DNA of 64,000 bases from Pleomorphomonas oryzae DSM 16300 (GCF_000422965.1 NZ_AUHB01000006.1:1-64000); one strand, 5' to 3'. Positions 18,387 through 27,798 are shown, numbered from the stretch's first letter. Notes: a model not told the origin generated them from the letters alone. A program made the numbers and translations.

Positions 18387-18878
18387 ATGACCGAGACCGA
18401 CCCCGTCGCCTTTGTAGCCGCCCTGCCGCCGGGCCGGCGCCTGTTCGGCCTTGACCTCGGTACCAAGACGATCGGCCTTGCCATTTCGGATGAACGGTTT
18501 CTCATTGCAACGCCACTCCTGACCCTTTCTCGAGTCAAGTTCGGCAAGGACGCAGCCGCGCTGATCGAACTCGCCGACAAGCATCAGGTCGGGGCTTACG
18601 TGCTGGGTTTGCCGATCAATATGGACGGCAGCGAGGGGCCGCGCGCCCAGTCGACACGCGCCTTTGCCCGTAATCTCGCCCCCCTCGACGGACGGCCGAT
18701 TTTCTTCTGGGACGAAAGGCTGTCCACGGCGGCGGTTACCCGCACGCTTCTTGAGGCGGACGCCTCGCGCCGGCGACGCGACGAGGTGGTCGACAAGCTC
18801 GCGGCGAGCTTCATCCTGCAAGGATTCCTCGACCGTCTGCACCTTGTCGCCCGTGCCGACGATCCTCGCCGGCTCTGA
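18387..18878 (+). CDS. ruvX: RuvX/YqgF-type Holliday-junction resolvase, 16S pre-rRNA nuclease family
   Basis: 163 residues. RNase-H-like fold with RLFGLDLGTKTIGLAISD (first catalytic Asp), YVLGLPINMDGSEG, WDERLSTAAV and DKLAASFILQGFLD. In E. coli the orthologue YqgF processes the 5' end of 16S rRNA; the Holliday-junction activity is debated. The ATG at 18387 follows AGGCAG. A GTG further upstream lies inside the preceding terminator and is rejected. It converges with the LABN gene 2 bp away. Confidence 0.92.
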   Translation: MTETDPVAFVAALPPGRRLFGLDLGTKTIGLAISDERFLIATPLLTLSRVKFGKDAAALIELADKHQVGAYVLGLPINMDGSEGPRAQSTRAFARNLAPLDGRPIFFWDERLSTAAVTRTLLEADASRRRRDEVVDKLAASFILQGFLDRLHLVARADDPRRL

Positions 18879-18880
18879 GG

Positions 18881-19210
18881 TCACTCAGATCCGGAGGCGC
18901 TTTTTGTCGACTTCCTGATCAGCATCAGGTTACGGATATAAATGAGCAGACCAAGCCCCTGCCCGGCGATGAAAACCGGATCCTGTCGGGCGATGGAATA
19001 GACCAGCAGCAGGAAGCCGCCGCCGAGCGAGAATATCCAGAAGGCGACCGGGATTACCGACGCCTTGGCTTTCTCGGAAGCGAGCCATTGCACAACGAAG
19101 CGCATGGTGAACAATGCCTGCGCGACGAAGCCGAGGATCACCCAGAAATCGAGCTGCTTGACGAACACGTCATGAAGCCAGCCCGCGAACTGCACGAAGA
19201 GATTAGCCAT
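18881..19210 (-). CDS. LABN-domain membrane protein (lipid A biosynthesis N-terminal-like)
   Basis: 109 residues with three membrane helices: LDFWVILGFVAQALFTMRFV, SVIPVAFWIFSLGGGFLLLV and DPVFIAGQGLGLLIYIRNL. RFVVQWLASEK and YIRNLMLIRK are the marks of the LABN family (PF07578), otherwise found at the N-terminus of some LpxB proteins or as stand-alone proteins beside lipid-linked sugar transferases. Its start overlaps the end of the PAP2-GT2 gene by 8 bp, so translation is coupled. It is the last gene of the three-gene envelope cassette. A helper or flippase-like role is inferred only. Confidence 0.87.
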   Translation of the reverse strand: MANLFVQFAGWLHDVFVKQLDFWVILGFVAQALFTMRFVVQWLASEKAKASVIPVAFWIFSLGGGFLLLVYSIARQDPVFIAGQGLGLLIYIRNLMLIRKSTKSASGSE

Positions 19211-20801
19211 TGTCGTTTCCGATTTCCGAGGCCACGGGAAGACGCTTGATGCGACGCTTCAACCACCAGACGCCGAAGAGATCGAGAATACCCTGCAGTC
19301 CGCGATCGAATATGCCGTAATTTGAAGAACCATGCATGCGCGAGCGATCGACGACGTCGAGATGGGTGACGCCGTAGCCCTCGCGCAGCACCAGCGCCGG
19401 CAGATAGCGGTGCCAGCCGTGAAAGAACGGCAGCAACAGGAAGATGTCGCGCCGCACCGCTTTGAGGCCGCAGCCGGTGTCGCGTGTCGCATCCTTCAGG
19501 ATGACGTTACGCAGCCAGTTGGCAAAGCGTGAGGCATACCGCTTGGCAAGGCCATCGGTCCGCTTGAGACGCTGGCCGGCGGCGATGCCCACCGACGGGC
19601 CGGCCGCGATGAGCGCATCGACCAGTTTCGGGATATAGGCAGGATCGTTTTGACCGTCGCCATCGATGGTGGCAACGATCTCGCCCCGCGCAGCAAGCAC
19701 GCCGGAGCGAACGGCCGCCGACTGGCCACAGGCCTCGACATGGCGGATGTGGCGGATCGGCTTGCCTTCCGCCTTCCATGCGGCAATGGCGGCCCCGGTA
19801 CCGTCGGTCGAGCCATCGTCGACAACGATCACCTCAAAGGTGCGGCCAGCCATGGCGTCAAGAATCTCCGGTACGATGACCGCGAGATTGTCCGCCTCGT
19901 TGCGGGCGGGAATGACAACCGAGACAACGCCCGTCTCGGAAGGTTTCGGTACGATCATACTGGTCACTCCGGCCGGATATGCGCCCACAATGGCGTCCGG
20001 CTGCCCTAGCCCTGAGAAATGCAAATCCGGGACAATGCTTCGCCCGCTTATGGCAAGTTGAAGCCGCGTCAACAAGGCCCTGCCCTCGTCGGAGAGTGTG
20101 TCGATCCGATGGCGGAGCGGCTGCGGCAAGCCGCTTTCCGACAACTTGAACAACAGTCCCCGTCGCGCGAACCAAAAGGCGACAAACAAAGTGCCCCAAG
20201 TGCCGAATGAAAGGCCTGCCATCACGTCGGAAACCCGATGGGCATTGACCATCACCCGCGACGCGCCGATGGCGATGGCGAGCGGCCAGACCACCACGGC
20301 CAGCGGCCGCCACAGAAGCGTCAGCGCCAGCGCGAAGGCTGCCGCCGTGGTTGAATGTCCGGATGGGAAGGCCGCGTATTTCGGACGAAAGGCGAACAGA
20401 TGGATCACGCGCTCGCCTTCCACCGAGGGCCGGGAAAAGCCAAGCGAGTATTTGACGACCAGAACGGCAATGCCGGTGGCGGCGATCGCGGCAAAGAAGA
20501 AGAGAACCATGCCGTAAATGGTCTCGAAATCTCCTGGCGAGCCGAATCTCGGCCGCCTCAGATAGCGCAGAATGAAGAGTACGATGCCGGACGGGATCAG
20601 CATCCAGTCCGACTCGCCAAGTCGCGTCAGCAACGGCCAGATGGGCGCCGGCGATCCGTTGGCCGCCACCCAGGCACGCACCTCTTCATCGAACCGGCTT
20701 GAAACGATGATGGCGAGAACCGTCACGAGCCCCGCCAGCCAGAGGGTCGTTCTGACGACATCCGGGTCCCGCCAGCTTGCCGGCCGCTTGTTGATCAGCA
20801 T
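19203..20801 (-). CDS. PAP2 phosphatase-glycosyltransferase family 2 fusion protein
   Basis: 532 residues from ATG 20801 (AAGGAG 6 nt upstream). Residues ~1-215 form a six-helix PAP2 phosphatase with all three motifs: KYSLGFSRP, FPSGHST and SRVMVNAHRVSD. After a linker, residues ~285-520 form a cytoplasmic GT-A domain like dolichol-phosphate mannose/ArnC/RgtE synthases: VSVVIPARNEADNL, VVDDGSTDGTG, TIDGDGQNDP, and a C-terminal RSRMHGSSNYG. The likely roles are dephosphorylation of a lipid phosphate and transfer of a sugar to polyprenyl phosphate. The ArnT-like gene ends 10 bp upstream and the LABN gene overlaps downstream. Confidence 0.88.
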   Translation of the reverse strand: MLINKRPASWRDPDVVRTTLWLAGLVTVLAIIVSSRFDEEVRAWVAANGSPAPIWPLLTRLGESDWMLIPSGIVLFILRYLRRPRFGSPGDFETIYGMVLFFFAAIAATGIAVLVVKYSLGFSRPSVEGERVIHLFAFRPKYAAFPSGHSTTAAAFALALTLLWRPLAVVVWPLAIAIGASRVMVNAHRVSDVMAGLSFGTWGTLFVAFWFARRGLLFKLSESGLPQPLRHRIDTLSDEGRALLTRLQLAISGRSIVPDLHFSGLGQPDAIVGAYPAGVTSMIVPKPSETGVVSVVIPARNEADNLAVIVPEILDAMAGRTFEVIVVDDGSTDGTGAAIAAWKAEGKPIRHIRHVEACGQSAAVRSGVLAARGEIVATIDGDGQNDPAYIPKLVDALIAAGPSVGIAAGQRLKRTDGLAKRYASRFANWLRNVILKDATRDTGCGLKAVRRDIFLLLPFFHGWHRYLPALVLREGYGVTHLDVVDRSRMHGSSNYGIFDRGLQGILDLFGVWWLKRRIKRLPVASEIGNDNG

Positions 20802-20811
20802 GGCCGGCTCC

Positions 20812-22512
20812 TTACGGCTTGGCAAACAGCAGCATGGTGCGGAGCTTCATGCCGTTGAGATTGCGACCGGAAACGGTTGTGACGGGCTCTGGTTTGTTAT
20901 CTCCCTCGCCGAGTGCGGCGATGAACTCATCCTTGGACTCTGCCGCGACAATGGCGACGGCGCACTCATTTGTCCGGAAGGCCTCGGCGGCGGCCGGCGC
21001 GGTGGTGCGGAGTGTGTTTGTCCCAAGACGGAAGACCGAGCTAGGCTCGCCATAGCCGACCACCGAAACTGCCGGTGCATCGCAACGACGGACGGAAGCC
21101 ACGGCCTCGGCAAGGTCATCGCTGAGCCAGAGCTGCTTGGCAGCAGGTAGAAGGATCGCATAGCCGAGCAGCATCAAGCCGCCAGCGGCGGCCACCGTCG
21201 CCGCCAGTCCGGGCAATAGCCGCCCTGAGACGAGCAGGCGGCTCGCCGCAAGACCAAGGCAGGCAATAACGACAGCACCGATCAAGCCCTGCCAGCTCGC
21301 ATAGCCCTGGTAGACAAGAAACGCGATATTCAGCCCGAAGCCAACCAGAACCGCACCAACTGCGACGAAAGCGACAGAAACTCGCCAGCCACGCCGCGCC
21401 GGACCAAGCGCACCATTGTCCAGCACCAGCGCCACCAGCACCGCCAGCGCCGGCATAAATGGCAACACGTAGTTGGGCAGCTTGGTGGCGACCGCTTCAA
21501 AGACCAGCCAGCCCGGTACGACCCAGGCGATCAGGAAGAAGACCGCCGGCTCGCGTCGTGCCTTCCACGCCTGCACGACGGCGAGCGGCACCAGCGCCGA
21601 TAGCGGCCAGAAGGTGCCGAGCGCGACCAGGAGATGCACACCGGGCGGCGCGCCATGCGACTCCTGGCCAGACGCCACCTTGCCAAGCATATCGTGGCCG
21701 ACTGCCTGGCTGAAAAAGGCGCCGCGCGAAATCCAGCCGATCGCGATGAGCCACGGCAGCACCAGAAGCAGCATCCAGAGAACGCCCTTGAGCGGCGACA
21801 GAGACCGCCAAAGCGAAGCCGACCGCTCCTTTGCCGACACCGCAACCAGCGAAAGGCCGGCAATGAGCGGCGTGATCGGTCCTTTGATCAGAATGCCGAT
21901 ACCCATCGCCGTCCAAAACAGTGCATTGCGCGGTAGCGATCTTGTCCTTGCCGGATCGACATAGGCGCGCGCCAAAGCGAACTCGGCGGCGAGCACCGTG
22001 GCACACAGCATGGCGTCGGTCTTGGCGATATGCGCCTCGAAGCCGAGCAGCATCGTCGAGGTGGCAAGAAGACCGGCGAATAGTCCGGCGCGCGTGCTAC
22101 CAAGCGTGGCACCGATGCCGTAGGTAAACAGCACCATCAGCACTGCACCCATAAGCGACGGCAGGCGGTAGACCCAAAGCGGCGCATCCTTGCCATAACC
22201 GGAGAGCTCGGCGGCGGCTGCCTGTATCCAGTAGATGCCGGCCGGTTTCTTGTAGCGTGGCTCGTCCTGAAAGCGGATATCGATCCAGTTGCCGGTTTCC
22301 AGCATCTGATGTGAGGCTTGCACGTAAAGCGCCTCGTCACGATCGGTCAGCGGAAGCGATGAAATACCCGGCGCCAAAAGCGCAATGGCCACCAGAGCGA
22401 GGATCAGCAGATTGACAATATGCGGCCATAGGCTGCCTTGCGCTTTACCAGATGCTGACGGCGCGACCGCCGCTCCACCCTCTTCAGCCTGCTTGTCGTT
22501 CTGCTCGTCCAT
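20812..22512 (-). CDS. ArnT-type lipid glycosyltransferase (GT83)
   Basis: 566 residues. It has a cytoplasmic acidic N-terminus, about 12-13 membrane helices and a small C-terminal periplasmic domain. The periplasmic loop after the first helix carries the GT-C catalytic acid in LPLTDRDEALYVQAS, followed by RYKKPAGIYWIQAAAAELSG, both typical of ArnT and rhizobial Rgt transferases. Such enzymes move a sugar (aminoarabinose or galacturonate) from polyprenyl phosphate onto lipid A or core. The actual donor and acceptor are unknown. First gene of a tight operon with the PAP2-GT2 fusion and the LABN protein. Confidence 0.88.
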   Translation of the reverse strand: MDEQNDKQAEEGGAAVAPSASGKAQGSLWPHIVNLLILALVAIALLAPGISSLPLTDRDEALYVQASHQMLETGNWIDIRFQDEPRYKKPAGIYWIQAAAAELSGYGKDAPLWVYRLPSLMGAVLMVLFTYGIGATLGSTRAGLFAGLLATSTMLLGFEAHIAKTDAMLCATVLAAEFALARAYVDPARTRSLPRNALFWTAMGIGILIKGPITPLIAGLSLVAVSAKERSASLWRSLSPLKGVLWMLLLVLPWLIAIGWISRGAFFSQAVGHDMLGKVASGQESHGAPPGVHLLVALGTFWPLSALVPLAVVQAWKARREPAVFFLIAWVVPGWLVFEAVATKLPNYVLPFMPALAVLVALVLDNGALGPARRGWRVSVAFVAVGAVLVGFGLNIAFLVYQGYASWQGLIGAVVIACLGLAASRLLVSGRLLPGLAATVAAAGGLMLLGYAILLPAAKQLWLSDDLAEAVASVRRCDAPAVSVVGYGEPSSVFRLGTNTLRTTAPAAAEAFRTNECAVAIVAAESKDEFIAALGEGDNKPEPVTTVSGRNLNGMKLRTMLLFAKP

Positions 22513-22729
22513 TCGCCAAAATCCGCGCCGAAAAGTCTCACTTCGGAGATACGCGCGCCTCTTATCATGGAAAGAGCCGTCTGGGCATTACACTTGCGCA
22601 ATTGTCCGGCATTCCGCGATTGGGACGAACCGACCGGCTAAAAATTCAGACATCCCCATGAATCGGTTCCCAAAGTCGCCTCGATGTGGAAGCATGCCGT
22701 CCTAGAATCCCCAATCGTCAGAGGCTCGA

Positions 22730-24568
22730 ATGCATCAGATCGCGGTCGCCAACCTTGTTTTGGCCCTTGGCGCGACTCTGATCCTCCTCGGCATCCTGTC
22801 GAGCCTTCTGGCCTCGCGCTTCGGCACGCCTTTGCTGCTCGTCTTCCTGGTGGTCGGCATGCTGGCCGGCGTCGACGGCCCCGGCGGCATTGAGTTCAGC
22901 AACTATCGACTCACCTATCTGATCGGCTCCTGCGCGCTCGCCATCATTCTGTTCGATGGCGGCTTGAGAATGCGGCTTGCCGAGACCCGCGATGCCTTGG
23001 CGCCGTCGCTTGTGTTGGCGACGGCTGGTGTTGCCGTGACCGCCGTGCTGATCGGCGCTTTCGGCTACCTTGCCCTCGGCTACGATGTCATCGAGGGGTT
23101 GCTGCTCGGCTCGATCGTCGCTTCGACCGACGCGGCTGCGGTGTTTTTCTTGCTGAAAACCGGCGGATTGCAGCTCAGGCCGCGCATCGGCTCGACGCTC
23201 GAGATCGAGTCCGGCTCCAATGACCCGGTAGCGGTCTTCCTCACCATGGTACTCACGGAGTTGGCGGTCGCTCATTCGGCGCCGGGCTTCGGTACGCTGA
23301 CCGCACTTGCTCGGCAGGCGCTGCTCGGTGGCGCCATGGGGGTCGCGGGCGGCGCACTGGCGACGGTGGCCCTTAACCGGTTGACGCTGCCCGGCGGACT
23401 GCATCCGTTGTTCGTCATTGCCCTGACCGTCAGCGTGTTCGGCATCACCTCCTATTTCGATGGGTCAGGCTTTCTCGCGGTGTACGTGGCCGGTCTGGTG
23501 GTGGGCAACAGCACCGTTCGCGCCTATCCGGCCATCAGCAAGTTCCTGGAAAGCGCCACCTGGCTCTGCCAGATCGTCATGTTCCTGATGCTCGGCCTGC
23601 TGGTGACCCCCAGCAAGCTGATTCAATACGCACCAGAGGGGCTGGCGATCGCGCTCTTCCTGATGATCATCGGCCGACCCGCAGCTGTGTGGATCTGTCT
23701 GAAGCCATTCGGCTTTACGCCACCGGAGATCAACTTCGTGTCGTGGGTCGGCCTGCGCGGAGCCGTCTCGATCTTTCTCGCCACCGTGCCGACCCTGGCC
23801 GGCGCGCGCCACGCGCCCATGTATTTCAATGTCGCCTTCTTCGTGGTGTTGATATCGCTGCTCATTCAGGGGTGGAGCATCGCGCCGGCGGCACGCTTCT
23901 TCGGCATGGCGCTGAAGCGCGCGGCCGCCAGTGCGCGCCGGGTGGAGATCGACTTGCCGGGCCAGATCGACAACGAGATGGTGGGTTATCCGGTGCGGCA
24001 CGACAGCTATGCCGCGCTGCGCCCGGCCTCCCTGCCCGCCTGGTTGAAGCCGGTCATCGTGGTACGCGACGGTGCCATCAAAAATGCCGCCGAAGCCGGA
24101 CAGATCAAGGCCGGCGATTACGCCTACTTCATCTCCCCGCAAGACCGCGTCAACCGCCTTGACCGGCTATTCGCCCCCCTATCGGCGGAAACCGTCGCCG
24201 CCGCCAAGCGAACGGCATTCGGCGAGTTCGCAGTAGCGCCGGACGCCTCGCTGTCCGATCTGGCAACCTTCTACGAGATGCAGGTGCCCGCGAGCCTTGC
24301 CGGCCTTACTGTCGCTGAAGCCTTCTCGGCCCGTTACGGCACCCGCCTGCGCGCCGGCAACCGGCTGACGCTCACCACCTATGCGGAACTGATGGCGCGC
24401 TTGGTTGAGGACGGACGGCTCGTCAAAGCAAGCCTCAGGCTGGAAGACGTCGTCGATCTCTCCATGCGGTCGCCGTCGCTACCGCCGCCAAGGCTGATGC
24501 GCCGCCTTTACGACCGACTGCGTCAACGCCTGTCAAAAGAGGGAAAACCGGCAGAACCTGTAAAATAG
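22730..24568 (+). CDS. cvrA: Potassium/proton antiporter, CPA1 (NhaP2/CvrA) type
   Basis: 612 residues. Thirteen or so membrane helices span residues 1-400, with SLLASRFGTPLLLVFL, ILFDGGLRMR, STDAAAVFFLL and the ion-binding ESGSNDPVAVFLT. A TrkA-C-like segment (IDLPGQIDNEMVGYPV, KPVIVVRDGAI, IKAGDYAYFISPQ) and a CorC/HlyC-like C-terminal domain follow, the domain order of NhaP2/CvrA. It would expel K+ (or Na+) in exchange for H+ and adjust cell volume at low osmolarity. The ATG has only a modest ribosome site. Divergent from the ArnT-like gene. Confidence 0.9.
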   Translation: MHQIAVANLVLALGATLILLGILSSLLASRFGTPLLLVFLVVGMLAGVDGPGGIEFSNYRLTYLIGSCALAIILFDGGLRMRLAETRDALAPSLVLATAGVAVTAVLIGAFGYLALGYDVIEGLLLGSIVASTDAAAVFFLLKTGGLQLRPRIGSTLEIESGSNDPVAVFLTMVLTELAVAHSAPGFGTLTALARQALLGGAMGVAGGALATVALNRLTLPGGLHPLFVIALTVSVFGITSYFDGSGFLAVYVAGLVVGNSTVRAYPAISKFLESATWLCQIVMFLMLGLLVTPSKLIQYAPEGLAIALFLMIIGRPAAVWICLKPFGFTPPEINFVSWVGLRGAVSIFLATVPTLAGARHAPMYFNVAFFVVLISLLIQGWSIAPAARFFGMALKRAAASARRVEIDLPGQIDNEMVGYPVRHDSYAALRPASLPAWLKPVIVVRDGAIKNAAEAGQIKAGDYAYFISPQDRVNRLDRLFAPLSAETVAAAKRTAFGEFAVAPDASLSDLATFYEMQVPASLAGLTVAEAFSARYGTRLRAGNRLTLTTYAELMARLVEDGRLVKASLRLEDVVDLSMRSPSLPPPRLMRRLYDRLRQRLSKEGKPAEPVK

Positions 24569-24591
24569 GTCACCAAAGGCGGGGCAGCAGG

Positions 24592-25107
24592 TCACTGCCC
24601 CAGGACGGCATCGATTGCCGGATGACGAACCCTGTCGCCGACTGCGAGGCCGATGCGCTTGGCTTCCGGTGTCGGCAGTTCAAGAACGAACCGTACCGGC
24701 GCTTGCGAGGGTATACGGGTATCGGACTGCGGCTTGGCACCGTGGGCGATCGATACCACCCTGCCCTTTTCGGAAATGAAAACGATGTCGAGCGGTACGA
24801 ACGTGTTGTGCATCCAGAAGGCGACGTCGCGCGTGACGCCCATATCGAACAGCATGCCGGTTCCCGATGCGATCTCGCGGCGGAACATTAGGCCGCGCTC
24901 TCGGCTTTCGTTGGTATCGGCAATTTCCACTTGGTAGGGATAGACACCGGTTGACGTTTCAACACTTAGGCTGGAGCGCGGACCGACGGGATTGTCACCT
25001 TCACCGGCGCGAGACCCATTTCCGAAAAAGTAGAGAATGGCGATTGCGGCAACAAGACCCGCAGCGAGCGCTCGTATGACAAGGCGCCACGACGTTACTT
25101 CCGACAT
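24592..25107 (-). CDS. DUF192 membrane-anchored protein
   Basis: 171 residues from ATG 25107 (GAAGG upstream). One N-terminal membrane helix (LVIRALAAGLVAAIAILYFF) anchors a periplasmic DUF192 domain with ESRERGLMFRREIASGTGML, FWMHNTFVPLDIVFI and a closing LAVGDRVRH. DUF192 is widespread in bacteria and archaea, and its function is unknown. It is 24 bp convergent to the antiporter gene and about 90 bp downstream of the cold-shock gene on the same strand; co-transcription with the latter is common in Rhizobiales, and I infer it here. Confidence 0.87.
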   Translation of the reverse strand: MSEVTSWRLVIRALAAGLVAAIAILYFFGNGSRAGEGDNPVGPRSSLSVETSTGVYPYQVEIADTNESRERGLMFRREIASGTGMLFDMGVTRDVAFWMHNTFVPLDIVFISEKGRVVSIAHGAKPQSDTRIPSQAPVRFVLELPTPEAKRIGLAVGDRVRHPAIDAVLGQ

Positions 25108-25200
25108 TTTTGCCTTCGATCCCTGACTGTTCGGTGTTTTCACACAACACAACACGCCACGTCGGACATTGCCGACGCCGCGCGCCGCCCCATTAGGGCA

Positions 25201-25776
25201 TCAATGTGACGAAGGTATGCCCCCGGGCTGAACCGGACGGATTTCCGCGACCATTTTTCCCTTCGGCCCGTCACCGTAGCGCACCAGAACGTGCTGCCCT
25301 GGGCGGAGTTCGGTGATGCCGAAGCGACGCAATGTCTCCATATGGACGAAAATATCCTCGGTGCCGTCGCCGCGTGTCAGGAAGCCGAAGCCGCGAACCC
25401 GGTTGAACCACTTCACTTCGACCTGCTCGAGACCGCTTGAAGGGGTAACCTGAACATGGGTGCGGGATGGCGGCAGTTGGGATGGGTGAACGGCCGTCGA
25501 TTCATCCATCGACAGCACCCGCATCGCTTGCAGCCCCTTCTGCCGGCGCACAGCCTCGCAGACGACACGCGAGCCCTCATACGCCGTCTGAAACCCATCG
25601 CGCCGCAGGCAAGTGACGTGGAGGAGCACATCGGGCAGGCCCGGTTCGTCGGGCACGACGAAGCCAAATCCTTTCGCGACGTCGAACCACTTTATGACAC
25701 CCGCGACTTCAATGACTTCTACGCCGACGTCATCATCGACGTTGGTGTCTTCCGACACAAACTGAGCCTTGGCCAT
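25201..25776 (-). CDS. Tandem cold-shock-domain protein
   Basis: 191 residues with two cold-shock domains. The first (about 25-90) has IKWFDVAKGFGFVVPDE and PDVLLHVTCL; the second (about 120-185) has VKWFNRVRGFGFLTRGDG and EDIFVHMETL. Both keep the RNP1/RNP2 aromatic residues needed to bind single-stranded nucleic acid. An acidic N-terminus and a linker separate them. Alphaproteobacteria typically encode this double form, thought to act as an RNA chaperone or regulator in growth transitions. Upstream lies a 319-bp divergent region that may hold a long leader. Confidence 0.93.
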   Translation of the reverse strand: MAKAQFVSEDTNVDDDVGVEVIEVAGVIKWFDVAKGFGFVVPDEPGLPDVLLHVTCLRRDGFQTAYEGSRVVCEAVRRQKGLQAMRVLSMDESTAVHPSQLPPSRTHVQVTPSSGLEQVEVKWFNRVRGFGFLTRGDGTEDIFVHMETLRRFGITELRPGQHVLVRYGDGPKGKMVAEIRPVQPGGIPSSH

Positions 25777-26095
25777 GAGCCAGTCTCCACGATCCTACTT
25801 ACAACAAGCGCAGATCACTCCGCGCCCCGACTATTCGTGATTCTTCTGCTAAAATACCACCTGAAGGCTACCCTTCCGCAAGCCCCTCGTTAACCGCTGT
25901 TAACGGTTTTGAGCGGGTTTCTCACGGTCGGGCACCGCTCTCGCCGGTATTATCGCCGCGCCGCGATAGATGACGGCCAGTCGTGCTCCATTCTCAACGC
26001 CTCAGAGCCTTGCATCCATCGGTATACCAAGGATAACTACCCGCCGAATGGAAACAGAAACCGGCCGTTTGGCGGCTGGAGCGGAGGAAAAGGAC
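25777..26095. other. Divergent intergenic region between cold-shock and gloA genes
   Basis: About 320 bp without a supported gene. It contains a perfect inverted repeat, CGTTAAC/GTTAACG with a 4-nt loop, at 25888-25905, followed on the plus strand by GTTTTG. The element could be an operator, a short hairpin terminator or part of the cold-shock leader. Confidence 0.4.
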
Positions 26096-26536
26096 ATGCG
26101 CTATCTTCACACCATGGTGCGGATCACCGACGTCGACGCCTCGCTCGCCTTCTTCCGCGACTTGCTCGGCATGACCGAGATCCGCCGGACCGAAAATGAG
26201 GCCGGCCGGTTCACGCTGATCTTCCTGGCTTCGTCCGATGATGTCGATGCCGGTCGCGCGCACAGTGCCCCGCTCGTCGAGCTGACTTATAACTGGGACC
26301 CGGAAGTCTACGGCGAAGGCCGCAACTTCGGCCATCTCGCCTATGAGGTGGACGACATCTACGCCACCTGCGAGCGGCTGATAAAGGCCGGCGTCACCAT
26401 CAACCGGCCACCACGCGACGGCCGTATGGCCTTCGTCCGTTCGCCGGACAATATCTCCATCGAGCTCCTGCAAAAGGGTAATGCGCTGGCGCCGGCCGAA
26501 CCCTGGGCCTCCATGCCGAACACCGGCAAGTGGTAA
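26096..26536 (+). CDS. gloA: Lactoylglutathione lyase (glyoxalase I)
   Basis: 146 residues. It converts the hemithioacetal of methylglyoxal and glutathione to S-lactoylglutathione. The metal ligands are recognisable: His5 of [10 protein letters not shown], the Glu of LVELTYNW, the His of NFGHLAYEV and the Glu of [22 protein letters not shown] and the overall length are typical of the Ni/Co-type bacterial enzyme. The ATG at 26096 follows CGGAGGAAAAG; 42 codons of upstream open frame are not family-like. The M15 lipoprotein gene begins 39 bp later on the same strand. Confidence 0.94.
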   Translation: MRYLHTMVRITDVDASLAFFRDLLGMTEIRRTENEAGRFTLIFLASSDDVDAGRAHSAPLVELTYNWDPEVYGEGRNFGHLAYEVDDIYATCERLIKAGVTINRPPRDGRMAFVRSPDNISIELLQKGNALAPAEPWASMPNTGKW

Positions 26537-26575
26537 GGCGTCGGTGCGTCGCGTGATCGGGAAAGACGGGCAGCC

Positions 26576-27694
26576 ATGACGCTACGGCCGGGCCTGCTCG
26601 TATTGATAAGCCTCGCAGCGGCTGGCTGCGGGGCCGTGTTCGACCGTTCGGAATTCAAACCGCTCACCCCGACCGAGATCGCCGAGATCAAGGCGAAAAG
26701 TGACGCCGAAAAGAGCGCAACGGAAAGCAGCGACAAACCGGCCGCCCCGTCACCCGCGCCGCAGGAAGGCGCGGCCAAACCACCTGCCGAGGAAACGCCG
26801 GCGCCTCCGGTGGCCGCCGCCGTGGCTCCGGAGGAGAAGCCAAAGGCGACCAGCCTGTTTGCCTCGCTGTTCGGCAGTCACCCGTCCGACAGTGCGCCAG
26901 CGCCGGCCACGCCCGCTCAACCCGACCCAGCCAAAACGCCCGAGAAGGCCTCCGGCGACACCTCGGCGTCAACCAACACCGAGGTTGCCAAGGTCGACCC
27001 GGCGGCAAACGCGAAACCCGGTGCCGCCGCACAGGAACAACCGGACGATACCGGCGAAGTATCTGAAGCGGAACTGGCCGGTGAGGCTGAGGCCGATCCG
27101 AGCAAAGTTGCCGTGCCGAAGCCGCCGGTCGATGATGGCCTGGAGCATGACTTCGTCAACGTCTACACCGCTCGCCCCGACCGGCCGCAGGAATTGTTTG
27201 AAGGCTTGCCCGGTGTCGCCTGGCAGGGCAATCTGGTCCTGGCCTCGCGCGGCCCAGATGGCGATCCGCGCGGCCTGTTTGACGGTGAAGTCCAGCCTTA
27301 CGCCCACTACGTCCCTGGCTTGCCGCGTGAGGTGGTCCAAGCGGCCAACGGGCTGCTTCTCGCCAACTCGTCCATCAACGTCTCCTGCGTCAAGCCACGT
27401 CTGCTCGGGATGGTCCGCGATGCCGAACGGCATTTCAGCCGCAAGGTGGTGATTACCTCCGGCTACCGCTCGCCTGCCCACAATCGGCTTGTTCAAGGCG
27501 CCCTGCATTCGCAGCATCTCTACTGCAACGCCGTCGACCTCTATATGCCGGGAATCGCGCGCGACGAGCTTGCCCGCTATTTCTATGATCATCCCTCGCG
27601 CGGCGGCCTCGGCCTTTACTGCCACACCAAGTCGATCCATGTGGATACCGGTCGGCGGCGCGAGTGGCGCTGGTCATGTCGCGGGCGCGGATAA
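26576..27694 (+). CDS. Lipoprotein with M15-type (DUF882/YcbK-like) peptidase domain
   Basis: 372 residues. A lipobox (LAAAGC) near residue 18 marks a lipoprotein. Residues ~40-190 are a low-complexity Pro/Ala/Glu-rich spacer, then residues ~230-370 form a zinc peptidase domain: VITSGYRSPAHN, SQHLYCNAVDLYMPG (His and Asp zinc ligands) and SIHVDTGRRREWRW (third ligand). Such domains cut D-Ala-containing peptide bonds in peptidoglycan or act as its binders. The long spacer could span the periplasm. Co-directional with gloA. Confidence 0.82.
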   Translation: MTLRPGLLVLISLAAAGCGAVFDRSEFKPLTPTEIAEIKAKSDAEKSATESSDKPAAPSPAPQEGAAKPPAEETPAPPVAAAVAPEEKPKATSLFASLFGSHPSDSAPAPATPAQPDPAKTPEKASGDTSASTNTEVAKVDPAANAKPGAAAQEQPDDTGEVSEAELAGEAEADPSKVAVPKPPVDDGLEHDFVNVYTARPDRPQELFEGLPGVAWQGNLVLASRGPDGDPRGLFDGEVQPYAHYVPGLPREVVQAANGLLLANSSINVSCVKPRLLGMVRDAERHFSRKVVITSGYRSPAHNRLVQGALHSQHLYCNAVDLYMPGIARDELARYFYDHPSRGGLGLYCHTKSIHVDTGRRREWRWSCRGRG

Positions 27695-27798
27695 GGCTTG
27701 TCGATCAAGTGTCTAGACGAAGCTGTAAAAAAGCCGCGGCAAATGCCGATAGGCTCTTGCTCAACCGACCGAAGCTCTCTATAAGCCCCCCTCGTTGG

